NCBI GenBank assembly: GCA_949751835.1
Contig: CATKHK010000025.1
Span: 248,001 to 312,000 of the forward strand
Origin: Blepharisma japonicum
Taxonomy: Eukaryota > Ciliophora > Heterotrichea > Heterotrichida > Blepharismidae
Direction of reading: 5' to 3'
Length of the DNA: 64,000 bases
A model generated the notes under the pieces. The model was not told where the DNA came from, searched no databases, and saw only the letters and a list, made by a program, of their open reading frames with translations. Positions 10,898-23,371 of this stretch are shown here, in pieces. Position 1 is the first letter of the stretch. Every line of letters begins with the position of its first letter. The position numbers and the translations under genes were made by a program.

Positions 10898-13800
10898 TTA
10901 TTTCAAGCTATTAAAGGAAAGATTAGCTCTCTGAGGAGTCTTAGCAAAAATGCTTGGTAAAGCTTCTCCTATGCTGGACTTAGCTCGGCATACTAAGTCT
11001 TCATATTTGTCAACAAATTCTCCTTCTCCAATATCAATAAGTTTGTCTCTTAGTCCGATGTTTTGCCCTTTAAGGTCTTTTACTTCTTCAAGCAAATCAT
11101 AATACCGGTTTCTCCATATAGTGGCCATTGATTCTGGATCTTGGTCAATGCCTTCCATTTCTTCTTTTATCATATTTAGCTGGTCATAGGCTTCTAATTT
11201 TAACTTGGTTTCGCTTTTAAGTTTTAGCTTCAAGTCTTGAATTTTTCTATTATAAGCATTGTGGTGATGCAAATATTGCCTACCTGCATCAATTTCGCCC
11301 GATTTCATAACTTGAAGCTTTTTGTTTTGGATTTGAAATTGGTTCATAAGTTTGTAGTTATCAACAAACTCTAATCGTTGGTGAAGCTTCATTTTTTCTT
11401 CAAGTTCTGCTAGTCTTTTTCCTTTATTTGCCTTGTATTGTTGAAGCTGCAAACGCTGACTATTCATATCTTCTATTTGGGTTTGAAGCTTGTCTGCAAG
11501 TTTTTCAGCAGCAGCTAATGCTTGTTGTGTATATGATAGTTCCTGCTTTAACAAAGCTTCTCTTCTTTGCGACTCATTAAGTTGCTCCCACAAATACTGA
11601 TTTGAGCTTAGCTGCTCCCTGAGATCTTGTATATGTTTTTCAAAATTCTGATTCATTCTTAGTCTTGCCCATTGATGCATTGTTCTCATTTTTCTAATAG
11701 TTTCCTGCAGCAACACTAATTCTTTTTTCCTTCTTTCTTTAGTACTTGAATCATTTTCTTCTATTACTTGATCAATCGCTTGGATTTTCACTTTACTTGT
11801 AGGCTTTGACTTAATTTCATTCAACGCTTCTGCTTTTTGTGTGTCTATATCAGTTTTCAGCTCTACTGAAACTTCATCTCTATAGCTTTTAAAGGATTGT
11901 TTAAGATCAGCAATCTCTCTATCCTTTTCTTGGATTTGTTGCCTGTACTCCGATAGGACTATTTCTCGTATTTGATGCTCAAGAAGCTTCATATTGTTTT
12001 TAATTTCTTGGAGTTGCCTATGAGAAATATCTAACTCATATATTAGTTGGTTGCCTTTTTGAGATAATTGAGCATTTACAAGATTATCCAGATTTGTATT
12101 CAAGTTGTCAATATTTCGCTTAGCTAGCATGATTTCATTTTCTTTTTGCCTGAGTTGAGCTAATAGCTGTTGATATTCTAAGCTAGTGACTTCTTCTCTG
12201 GCACGGATCTCAGCTTCTGCATATCTCTGAAGCTGGTCTGCAAATCTTTTAGTAAGCTGGGTTAAATCTTTGATAGAGAAAACCAAGGCTTTTCCACATG
12301 TTGGCGCTTCAACAATGGTGCATCGGTTTCTCAAGGTGTTTAAATAGTTGTGCAAAATCCCAATCTTCCGAGTTGAGTCTGTATAATTATTGTCTATATT
12401 GCAAGTAAAATCTTCTTTTACACCAAATTGGCCAGCTGCTTGAGAAGCTTCTGTCAGTGAAGTTACTTCTCCTTCAATGAATTTAATGGCAAATGCACAT
12501 ATTAATGACTGAAAAGTATCTTTTAGCAGTTTTACTTCATTCTGCAGCTTTAGCAACTCTCTGTCTTCTCGAGACAAGCCTGAAGGAAGCTGAGTATCCT
12601 TCACTCATTCCAATGTATCTCTATATTGTGCTGATATTTTTTCATACACCACTGGGTCTGTCACAATGTCTTTATCTGTCCTCCACATAAACAGTGCACA
12701 TTTTAATCTTCAAGACTCGAGCTCTGGCTGTAAATAAGTAAGAGTAATTTCCAAAGATTTTAATGGAGCTTTCGATTTCATTAATTGCTTAGAAGATATA
12801 TATGAAGTTATGCTCAATGACATTGCAGTTGTGGTGGCCAGTGTGTGATTTCTTTCCTCTGACGACACTTCTAATAGTCCTCATTCCAAATCTCACATAT
12901 AAGCCCCTGAGACTTGTCCTAAAAACATATCTTTATTATCATTATCAATATATACAATTCTTTCACAAGCATCAATTACATCACAGTCTGGGTTTGAAAA
13001 TAATGGTGCAACTTCTTTATTTTTTAATACAAAATTCTTCCTATTAAGTCTAAACAGCATCGTCATGAACTCAGATACTTGTACGGCGTCTTCTTTCTTT
13101 TCATGCATTAATGAATGGTGTAGAGATTGATAGAGGGCAGAAGCAAAGACTTGAAATACTTTTTTGGACTGCATCACACAAATTTTGGGCTTTTCACCTT
13201 TGGTGGCTACCAAAAATTGGGTAGCCAAGCCTTTTAAGCTTCCAAGTCCACGTTTTATGTCTTCTTCTAATGAATATTTTGGAGATTGGGCGCTTAGCAT
13301 ATCGTCTACAGCCTTATGTGACATTTCTTCTTCAGATTTTTGTTCCTCAATTTTTCAAAAATCATACCCTGCTATAGTAGTGTCTTGTAAATCCATAACT
13401 TCTTCACTATTTTCTCCTAACAGATATATGAAAAACTTAACTTGAAGTATTTGAATGCAAGCTATAATAGTTTCTAAAGCAGTTTTTACTGGAGATGGAA
13501 ATCTCCAGTTATTTTTTGTTTGTAGCAGTGTCGTTTCTTTTTCTCTAGCAATAAGCCCTAAAGCTGTATTTTTGGCTTTTCCTGTAGACAAATCCAAAAC
13601 ATCAGCACACGAAAATGGATTTCAGTCACTCCACATGTGCGAGTCTTCTTCTTTAAATCCTTTCATAGCCAAAATCTCTTCAGTTGAAGGAATATGCTCA
13701 ACATTTACAATATCTCCATCTTCTCCTACAAAAACTCTGGGTCTTAGCTCATCTTCAATACCTTCAAATGTTTCTTGATATACATTGCTTGGTACAATTT

Positions 13801-16800
13801 TAATCAGCCTTCTGTACTCATGCAGTATTTTTATTATTTGGATTTTAATAGCATCATGATATACATCTCTCAGCACCTCTTTGCAATACCCGTCCACAAG
13901 ATTTGCCCTAACATTTCTAAGCACAAGTGGCAAATGGTCATTTTCGTCTAGTATTTGTTTATATTTTTCACCTATTCTTTTATAAGCATTTTCGACTTTG
14001 ACCCTATGTCTCATTTTTCGGATTTTTATGTCTAAAAAGTATTTGCTGGCTTCTCCTGAAATTCTGGATTTAAGTCTTTGGATTTCTGCTTCTGCTTTTT
14101 CAGGTAAGAGACCTTCGCCTCTTCTTCCTAGTACATTTGACCAAACTGTTTTGGTTTTCTTCGGAATATAGCTGAAATCTCTTGCCAGCTCAATTTCTGC
14201 GATGTTTTTAGTCCATTTGTCAAGGGCATTTTGATTGGTTTGAATTGCTATCATAAGTAGATGTTTGTGCATAGTTTGGTATAAAGCTGCAGCTTTAATT
14301 TCACAAATTCCACATGGGAGCATTAAAGCTTTGAGAGTTTGAACACTTGCAAAGTGCAAGTTAGCCTTAAGCTTAGGGTCAAATTCAAAAGCAGGGATTC
14401 AAAAATCAGTTCTTGAGCCTGGCCCATCATCAACTTCAGCAATGTGCCTTAGCCCTAAGTTCCATTCAGCAGGATCTAAGCCTGTGTTATCTTTTTTCAT
14501 AGTGATGCATTGTTTTTTATAAAGCTCTTCTAGAATATTGGTTTCTTCAATAGCTTGTTCTAAAGCTTTTCTATATCTTCATGCTTCCATCAAATTACAA
14601 CAAATTTGTAGTTCACTTGGTATACTTAATTCCATATTTTTTTTATCAGTTACATTTTGATTTAAAACTGGCAAAAGTCTTCAATTACCTGTTTTTACTT
14701 CAGCTCCAAGCTCTTTCGCGCATTCCATTACTAACTCTGCTTTATCAATCAACACTCCTTCTTCAAACAAAACTAGTGAAGTACATTGGCTATATTTTCA
14801 GTCTTTTTGCGCAAATTCCCATGATGCTTGTTCTAAAGTGCTTAGTGCTAATGGAGTTTCTGTTTCATAAATAGTGTATAGCTCATCAACACATCTTTGC
14901 ATTGTAGGCAAAATTTGGCTGATTTTTGCTAAAGCAGGGTTGATATCTAATACATCTTTTATATGGAAAAACATTCTCTGCTGCGTAAGAATGGACACCA
15001 ATAAACGATTATGCTCTTCTATAGTGCTTATATGTGCCCAGTAGCTTTGTGCGAAATATGATGCTTTTAGGTATAGCCTTGGCCTTAATGCTATTAAATT
15101 GATTACTTCTTGCGCAACTTTTAGCTGAGTTTCTTTTTCTACTGCATGCTCATATATTTCCATATAAGTCATAATAAGCTCCAGTTTAGCTTCTTGGAAT
15201 TTGCTTTCTAGATCAAGCAACTCGCCTACTAAAAAATCTCTGTCTATTGATGGATAATTGTTTCCTTCATCTTCGCACCAGCATTCGTATTGTAAAATAT
15301 AATAACTTCCAAGTTTTATAAGCTCTTTTTCTATCTCTTTATAATCATCTAGGATTACTGTATATGCTACATACTCTCCTTGGTCGTCTTTTACATAAAT
15401 TTCATTTTCTACGTATTCGAATTGGTCTCTCCTTCCAAATAAAGAAGGTACTTTATCAAAGATGTTGTCAGAGTTAACAGTTATAGGAGACGGTACAGTT
15501 GGATTATGCCCTGTATTTTCTTTTGCAAGAATATCAAGTTCTGCGTCAGGCTTAAGTTGTTCTCTGCTTCCTAAATCAGAGATATCAAAAGATAATCTTC
15601 TTTGAATACTTCTATATACATTTAGCATATCAATTAGCTTTTGTTTCAAATTTCGTGATTTTAGTAATTTTAAAGTATATAGCGCTTTTATGCACTGTGT
15701 TGGGAGCTCTATCAAATCTTCTTCTCCTGCTACATTTCCAACAGTTCTTTCTCGTAGCAAAGAGCTGAAATATTTTTTCTTGAGATCATTATCAGTGATC
15801 CCGATTTCAGTTTTCAGCACACCTTTTTTAGAAGCTTTTTCTGCATAAGTTAAAGAAAACTCTTCAAGAACTTTATTAATAGTAGGTAGATCTTGAACGT
15901 CAAGAATATTAAAAGCTGTTTCAAGTAATTGGTCATTTCTTTCTAAATATGCCAATTTCGCTTTTTGGCGACGATATCATATAGGAACTTCTGGAATAAG
16001 TTTTATTAAATGAATCCAATCAGGAATTTTGGCTGATACAATTTTTATAGATTTTGATGCAATTGAAGAAGATCCTCCTTGCTCACTTAACGAATAAGCT
16101 TTGCGAATAGCTGTTAGCCGATGGACTTTGAGATTTTTTAAATTTTCGTATCGTATCCCGGCCTTTTCTTTTTCTTCTTCATTATTATAAGGATACCAAT
16201 CAAGCCTTTGTCTTTGCAGCTCAAAGAATTCAGGAAGCAAATGCGCGACTTGATATGATAAAGAGTGGCCATCATCCAGCTGCAGATCCCCTACAAGGCC
16301 AAATTCTTTGCTTAGATGATCTAAGAGCCCTTGCAGCTGCTTTACATCTATAATTAGAGTAGGTGGGCTGTCAATTGTGTCTATATTAGAATTCAATAAA
16401 TCTTCATTTAAATTTAAATGCTCCTCCGCAAATGTGCTATGAACTGCTTGGGCTCGTTTCATCATTTCTTTTTGTCTCTTTAAATTTCTTAAATTAATAT
16501 TCGTCACCATCCTAACCACGATTTTCTGCTTTCCAATTTCTTCGCTTCCTGTCAGCAATTTCATCCTTTCTATGCTTTTCTTTTTTAAATTAGCTAATAA
16601 CTCCATAGACCGCTTCCAAATCTCAGTTCTGTGGAACACCCACAGTCATTTTAGCCTCAAAAGATATCTTGTAATAATTCTTTCATCATGAAGTCTTTGA
16701 GAATTTACTGATAAAAAGTCTTTTATATCATCTCTAGAAATACTGCTATAAGAAATAGTTGGCTCTTCCAAAAATAAATTTGTCCCTTCATCTGTTTTAG

Positions 16801-17359
16801 GTGATGGCCTGTTTTCCGATCCTGGAAATTCTTCATCATATCTCAGCCTTTCATATTTTGAAATATAATCATTTACTAATAAATTAATTGACTGTAATTT
16901 TTCGTTTACTTGAGAAATAGTCACTAGTGTAGGGAAATGTTGTGATAAAAAGGCTCACTTGAGAAGAAATTTAAACTTGTATTGTTGAAGAAAAAGGATT
17001 CGGCTGAAACTGAATTCTGCTAAAGTTTCGCGGATTTCAGGTGGAGTATTTTTTAGTTTCAGTGAAAAATAGTCAGATAGTAAAGTATCTGGGTACAAAG
17101 GAATAGGGTTTGGGCTAGGGATTTCAGCTATTTTATCTATAATCTCTTCTCTGAACCTTCGTTGGGCGTCTGGATGTTTTAAATAAATTGTTGACTGCTT
17201 TGAAGAATATACTAGCTTGTGGATTCTTTCTTTTATTCTTGGGTCCATAGTAATACTATGACGATTCCTGATTTCTTTGTATAAAAGATAGACGTCTCGA
17301 AGTCTTCCTACAAGATTTCCAAGCTCTTCTTCGCCTTTGAAAATATGATCTTCTTCCAT
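10898..17359 (-). CDS. Giant coiled-coil protein, CCDC162/DUF4549-like
   Basis: One uninterrupted frame of 2154 codons runs from ATG 17357-17359 to TAA 10898-10900 when UGA is read as Trp; at least ten UGA codons lie inside and there is no intron. The N-terminal ~300 residues match the layout I remember for the DUF4549 domain of CCDC162/C6orf183 (a KFKFLLKW-like segment, an SQHF segment, an ISRDDI segment, then LLRLKWL). The middle (~residues 300-1400) is helical and mixed charge. The last ~570 residues form a long coiled coil. CCDC162-type proteins are linked to motile cilia and sperm, so an axonemal or basal-body role is plausible; this is inference. Confidence 0.8.
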
Positions 17360-17521
17360 TTAATTTATGAATTATAATTTTCTTGCAATTAAAGCCGGTT
17401 TATGATTAGATAAATTCTTTGATAAAGAATATTTATTGCTTAGTGTAGAATAAATATTTAACTATCCAAAACGGCCAAATTGCAATAAACCCACATTGTT
17501 TTGTTATTAAATATTTGTAAA

Positions 17522-19090
17522 ATGGTGGAGGCTAAAAAGCTTAAATCTCCCACTTCGAATTTAGATATCCATGTTTCTAGCACCCTTTTTGCCCCAGCTA
17601 CCAATATATACTGTGAAGCAAAAATCCAAACTTGTCCCAAACCGACTTGGTCTCCTCTAGGAGAGACTGAAGTAATCTACGACTCCCAAAGCCTTCAATG
17701 AATAACCCCTATAAAAGCAATTTACAAGTTTCAGGCTCTTCAATACATTCGCTTTAATATTTTTCAAAAAGAAAACGAAAATGACAAAAGACATATTGGT
17801 CTTGCAACAGTAACATTGGCAAAGCTTGTCGGCTCTCCTCAGTTGGAATTCGAACTTAAAAGCTTAGAAACTAATGAGGTTGTGGGATCAATTTCTTTGT
17901 ATGCTGAAGAAGAAATTTCCAGTAAAGAAAAAGTGTTGTTGACCTTAAGAGGCGCACATTTAGACGATTTGGACACTTTTAGTAAAAGTGACCCATTTTT
18001 AAAAATCTATAGAGAGCATAGCGGAGATTGGATTTTAATTTACACAACTGAAGTTATTGATGACTGTCTAGATCCACAATGGAATTCTATTATGCTTGAA
18101 ATGAATGAATTATGTAGAGGAGACTTAGAAACCATGATAAAATTTGAATGTTTCGATTTTGATAGCGAAACAGAATTCGAATTAATAGGGATTGGGACTT
18201 GTAAAGCTGGAGAATTATTAATAAAAGGTTTTAATTTTCCACTCATAAATCATGATAAACAAAGAAAAAATAAAAAATATAGAGACTCAGGTGAAATATT
18301 TGTGGAAGATGTCACTGTTACTCAAGCTGACACTTTTATCGATTATATCCGAGCTGGAATGAACTTAAACTTGACTTTTGCTATAGACTTTACTGCATCC
18401 AATCTTTTACCCTCTAATAATAACAGTTTGCATTATATCAACCCAGACCCAACCTATAAAAATGAATACCAAAATGCTATAGAACTTATAGGAAAGTGCT
18501 TAAAAGAATATGATAGCGATAATAAATTAGCAGCATTTGGGTTTGGAGGAGTCCCTTCATGGATAGGAATTACAAGTCACTGTTTTCCGCTTAATGAGAA
18601 TGAAGCAAATCCGTATGTTGAAGGATATGAAGGCATTCTGGAAGCCTACAAGCAGAGTTTAAGTAAAATTACATTGGATGGCCCTACAGTCTTTAATGAG
18701 GTTTTGCAAAGTGAGTTTAAAATAATCAATGAATCTGATGCTAAGACTTATCATATTTTGGTGATTATTACCGATGGAGACTATTCAGATATCAGAGAAA
18801 CAACAAGAAGCATTGTGGAGGCAAGTGAGAAACCATTAAGCATTATTATAGTTGGAGTTGGATGGGACTTTTTTGATAAACTTGTGGCGTTAGATTCTGA
18901 TAGTGCTCTACTTAAAGACGACAGAGGAAGAAAAGCTACAAGAGACATTGTGCAGTTTGTTCAATACAGACAGTACAAAAATGAGCCTGAGCTGCTAGCT
19001 AAAGAAGTGCTGAAAGAAATTCCTAAACAAATAATGAAATATATGAAGCAGCGTGGGGTTCAGCCAAGCAATCTCACATCAATAGTATAG
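17522..19090 (+). CDS. Copine (C2A-C2B-vWA, Ca2+-dependent phospholipid-binding)
   Basis: The protein is 522 aa, from ATG 17522-17524 (MVEAKKLKSP) to TAG 19088-19090. A UGA at 17699-17701 is read as Trp. Two C2 domains come first; the second contains LTLRGAHLDDLDTFSKSDPF with the acidic Ca2+-binding loop and FECFDFDSE. A copine-type von Willebrand A domain follows, with the signature GMNLNLTFAIDFTASN and ITDGDYSD. Order and length match the copine family (about 520-590 aa). Copines move to membranes when Ca2+ rises. The gene is divergent from the CCDC162-like gene, with 162 bp between starts. Confidence 0.95.
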
Positions 19091-19242
19091 CTTTGATAGC
19101 TAATCTTAGTATTAACTAGATAAAACAATGTCTACTGTTTCAATTTTATGATATAATAATAGCTCTTTTAATAAGAAATTTAAATAGTAATTTTTTAAAG
19201 ATAAAATTATTTTCTAATATCTGTGATTATCTTAATCCTATT

Positions 19243-20505
19243 TTAGTCTTCTTTATGTGGATATGGTTCTAATTTATTAATTGCTGAGAAGGCTCTAGTT
19301 AAAAGGTAAAGATGTGATACGTGAAGAAAATATGATAAAGCCTCCTGAGGAGGATAATTAGCAAACACCATTTCAATGCATAAAAAGCTAGCCAATTTCA
19401 CATGTCTTTTTGTACCAATGCAGACAAAAAATGGAAGAGTATAAAAGTACCACGAGTAAAATTGGTAATGCAGAGATCTTGCGCAAGCAATTCCAATTAA
19501 ATTGATAGTATACAATGTGAATACAATTGCTATGTAAAAATTACTGAAAGGGTCTAAAGCTTTATTTTGATTTTTAGGAGAAATAAATTCTTTAATCGAA
19601 GATGGAAGGTTAAGGGACTGAAGTCTTTCTTTAATACTATTTCCATTAGAAGCTTTAGAAATCAAAAACCATATAAGTATCCCAACATGGAATACTAAAA
19701 GCAATAAATGGAATTTTGATGATAAAAATATATCAAGAGGAAGAAATTGCATATTTACAGACCATTTCATTTCGAATTTTCTTCCAAAATCAAAAGCCCT
19801 TACCAAATATCCAGAAGGGTTTACACTCAAGAAGGGTATAGCTATAATAATCTGAAAAGCTATTATATAAAGCAAAGCTAAAACTGTCCTTCGATAATTT
19901 TTAGACCAATTCAATAGTAACAGTACTCCAGGTAAATATAAAAGAATATTCATCTTTACTGAAAGCGCAATAGAATAAACAATTATCGCTAGTGCCCACC
20001 GATTCTTTATCATTAACCAAATGCTTAAATGCATAAAAGTAATGGCTATTGGATCATTAAATAATCTCAATAAGAAAATTGAATGAACTCTATATGATAA
20101 ACAGCATAAAACCATAGCAAAAATTCCAGTATGACTTTTAATTCTTTTGTAAATATTTAGAACAATAAATAAATTCAATAAATATAGTCCTAGAAATATA
20201 TATTGGCCAAGCTAAGTATTTATTACTTTTATATTTTTCCCTAAATCTGTGATGTAATATAGTGCTGAATAAATATAAACAAAGCCTGCAGGATATACTA
20301 ATGGGCCGGTGTCTCCTTTTAAGTTAAGATAATTCCAGTCTCCTTTAAGAAATCCTTCAACTTCTTGCATATAAGCAATTCAATCGATTTCTGTATATGA
20401 TCTTTTTTCGATTATGATAATTCCAGCAATAAGTTCAATAAGTAGAAGGCCAATAATATCTGCATGCGGTCTTAAAAGCTTAATAATTGTCTCAAAGCTG
20501 CTCAT
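19243..20505 (-). CDS. ALG3: ALG3, dolichyl-P-Man:Man5GlcNAc2-PP-dolichol alpha-1,3-mannosyltransferase
   Basis: The protein is 415 aa, from ATG 20503-20505 to TAA 19243-19245, with a 15-nt intron at 20212-20226 (GTAATAAATACTTAG). Family hallmarks are visible in order: [16 protein letters not shown] (its Trp is UGA), [46 protein letters not shown], and [18 protein letters not shown]. The protein has many membrane segments. ALG3 adds the first lumenal mannose to the lipid-linked N-glycan precursor in the ER. It is divergent from UTP23 with 151 bp between starts. Confidence 0.96.
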
Positions 20506-20656
20506 AATTATATAATAAAGAAATATGCTCAGATGTGGATAAAATTTCTGTCTAAAAATATATAAAATTTTGATAAATTTTTTATAGCATTTTAGAAGTT
20601 TGCATATGCGAAGCTAAATTGAGTATAATTAATATAACTAAGTTATGATATAATAA

Positions 20657-21478
20657 ATGAGGATAAAAAGAGGAAAGCAATACAAGAAAACAGTGATGTT
20701 TTATAAGACAAATTTTAATTTCCAAGAGCCTTATGAAATTATTCTTGATGGAAATTTTATTCAATATTGTGCCAAACTTCATTGGAATGTAAAAGAGATG
20801 CTTATGAAGCTTGTTGGCGGAATCGTACACATAAAACTTTCGCCCTGCGTGTATCGCGAACTTAAAGATTTACACAAAAGTGAGAAGCTTATTGCTGGGA
20901 CATTGAATATTGCCAAATCTTTTAGACAAGATGAATGCAAACATGAAGAAATACTTACACCAACTGAATGCATATTGAAAATGATCGGCAAAAAGAACAG
21001 ACATCACTATTTTGTAGCCACTCAAGACGTTTCCTTAAGAGAAACTTTAAGAAAAATTCCCTCTGTTCCTTTAATTTACTTTAAGCATGGCTTAATGACT
21101 TTGGATCCTCCAAGTGAAGTCAGTTTAATAAAATGCCAACGAAAAGAAAAAATCAAGCTAAAGCCAGAATCCTCCGAAAAAGCTAACTTAAAGCTTATGC
21201 TAAAAAATGCAAGAATAGAGAAAAGAGAAGAAGAACGACAAGAAAAAGAAAGCCTCTATCAAGACAAAGACTTCAAAAAAATGAAAATCGAGCTCGGTGT
21301 CAAAAGAAAAGCGAAAGGCCCCAATCCACTATCATGCAAGAAAAAACAAAAAATCGAAGATGAAGAAGCACCTTCTGCTATTAAAAAGATAAGAAGAAAA
21401 CGAAAATCTAAAGATTCTTCTACACAGCTTATTCATAGCCAAAGTGAAGGCAATGAAGAATCCATCATTCAAGAATAA
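20657..21478 (+). CDS. UTP23: UTP23, PIN-domain rRNA processing factor
   Basis: The protein is 273 aa, from ATG 20657 to TAA 21476-21478. The N-terminus (RGKQYKKTVMFYKTNFNFQEPYEIILDG) and the central TPTECILKMIG and HHYFVATQD blocks match UTP23, a PIN-like protein of the small-subunit processome related to FCF1/UTP24. A Lys/Glu-rich basic tail follows residue ~190, as in other UTP23 proteins. It acts in early 18S rRNA processing in the nucleolus. No UGA codon or intron is needed. Confidence 0.93.
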   Translation: MRIKRGKQYKKTVMFYKTNFNFQEPYEIILDGNFIQYCAKLHWNVKEMLMKLVGGIVHIKLSPCVYRELKDLHKSEKLIAGTLNIAKSFRQDECKHEEILTPTECILKMIGKKNRHHYFVATQDVSLRETLRKIPSVPLIYFKHGLMTLDPPSEVSLIKCQRKEKIKLKPESSEKANLKLMLKNARIEKREEERQEKESLYQDKDFKKMKIELGVKRKAKGPNPLSCKKKQKIEDEEAPSAIKKIRRKRKSKDSSTQLIHSQSEGNEESIIQE

Positions 21479-21529
21479 TTAAACTTCTTTCCAATCTAAA
21501 AATGATTCTGATTTGTTTTGATAAATGGA

Positions 21530-23320
21530 ATGTTTATTAAGAAGTTTAGCCTAGGGAATGAGAATATAGTCTCTTCAAAAGAAAAAAAATCCCTGGTTTC
21601 TAAGCTCTCTCCCGCATTTGAATTTATAAATGACAAAAAGCTAGAGCTAAAAGTAGCAAAAATAGCAGGCAGCAAAGGGAAGATATATTTCAGACATCAA
21701 AATGATGAATGGGTGCCAATTCTGGTTGACAGCAATGGTAAGCTTGATATTTTTCCTACTGTTTTTTTATTGTGGGATAACCCTTTGGTTTTGCCAGTTA
21801 TAGAAACTTGGTCAGGGGTTAGTGAAGCGATAATAAATGGCGCGGACCTAATGTGGCCTGGGATATGTGATGGAAAAACTGTGGTCGAATGGGTAAGACC
21901 AGGTATGTGAGTCTCTATTAAAATACACAAAAATGATGCCCCAATTGCGGTAGGGAAAGTTTTGCAGATTCCTGAGGATAAAACAAATCTTAAAGGAAAG
22001 TGTGTGGAAGTATTTCATTTTTATAGAGACAATTTGTGGGAATTAAATCAAATAATTCCAAATGAAGGATTTGGAATTGATTTTGTAGGCCCTTGTGGCG
22101 CTGAAAAAAGTGAAGAAGAAGAGGAAAAGAAAAATGAAGAAAATACTCAGGAAGAACTTAAAAACGAAGAAAGCAAAAATATTCTCCAAGAAAATTCTGA
22201 TATAGAGCAGAGAGAAAATAACCAAGACAGCACTGAGTTGAAAAATAATAAAGAAACAAGTCAGGAAGAAATTAAAGAAAATTCTCAGCAGAGCGAGCCT
22301 CAAAATCCTGAAGAAAACCCAAAAGATGAAGAAAACCCGCAAAAAATCGTAGAAGAAACCAAAGAAACAGTAATTTCAGAAGATACAGTTATCCAAATCC
22401 TCCTTACAGCTTTAAAAGTTGGTATAAAAGATGAAGATCTTCCTTTGGAGCCTAGTCAATTACAAATAGTTATGAATCAATGCAAAAGAGATATTCCCTT
22501 CTCAATGTCAAGTTCCCCTTTCAAAAAAATCGGAAAACTTCTAAAGCATGCCAATGATATTGGGCTAATTGAATACAAAGAACCTAAAGGAAGCGACCAC
22601 AAGCTTATAACAAGTATATCAAGATTCCATCCACTTTATGTCCAATGTATCCCTATTGTGAAAAAACCAAAAGAAAATAAAATTATCGAAAAACTAGAAG
22701 AAAATAACCAATATCCATTAGTTACTTTTACACCTGTCCTTATCCCGAACCAAAAAACCAGCCAATTTTTACTCCGAAACAACATTGAAGTAGAAGTTTT
22801 CACAAAGCAAGATTTAAATGCTATACTGCAAGACTATATAAAATCTCATAAATTGGATGAAAATGCTCCAAGTAAATCTCAAATCCTATTAAATGAAGAA
22901 CTAGCAGCTGCTTTGGGTGTTCCGCAAGGGCCATTTAATAAATCGGAGCTTACAAAGAAATTTTCGGAAAAATTTGCGGAAGGCTATGTAGAAGAAGAAA
23001 CATCAGGAATGCATCTTCCAATTGTAAAGCATGGCCAAGTTCCATGCATTGAAATTAGCTTGGCAAAAAGAAATAACAGAAAAAAGCTAACCCTAGCTAA
23101 AGGATTAGAAAGCTACCGTATAGATTTAAAAGAGCTTGTCTCTGATTGCCAAAAACATTTTTCTGCACAATCTTCTTTATTAGAAGTCTACCCAAATACA
23201 AAAATCAGTCACATTATCTTTCAAATGCAAGGCTCACAGTGTGCTGAGCTATCAAGCTATCTTACTAGCAAATATAAAATACCAAAGCAACACATAAAGA
23301 TTAAAAATAGCGTTAAATAG
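21530..23320 (+). CDS. EIF2D: eIF2D/ligatin translation factor
   Basis: The protein is 596 aa, from ATG 21530-21532 (MFIKKFSLGNENIVSS) to TAG 23318-23320. A UGA at 21908-21910 is read as Trp. The order matches eIF2D: an N-terminal DUF1947-like and PUA module (FRHQNDEWVPILVDSN ... LMWPGI ... VRPGMWV), an acidic Glu/Asn/Lys linker (~residues 195-280), a winged-helix/SWIB-like middle, and a C-terminal SUI1 domain (RIDLKELVSDCQKHF ... HIIFQMQGSQ). Human eIF2D is 584 aa. eIF2D delivers tRNA to the P site independently of eIF2 and recycles 40S subunits. A codon 12 nt upstream is not an ATG, so this ATG was chosen. Confidence 0.93.
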
Positions 23321-23371
23321 TTGAATAGAATGCGAAGCAATTAATTTAAATTAATTTTTTAGACATAAAAT

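Noticed and set aside
10898-17359. Several separate genes in the 6.5-kb coiled-coil region
   Set aside because: All open stretches share one frame joined only by UGA, with no UAA/UAG between them.
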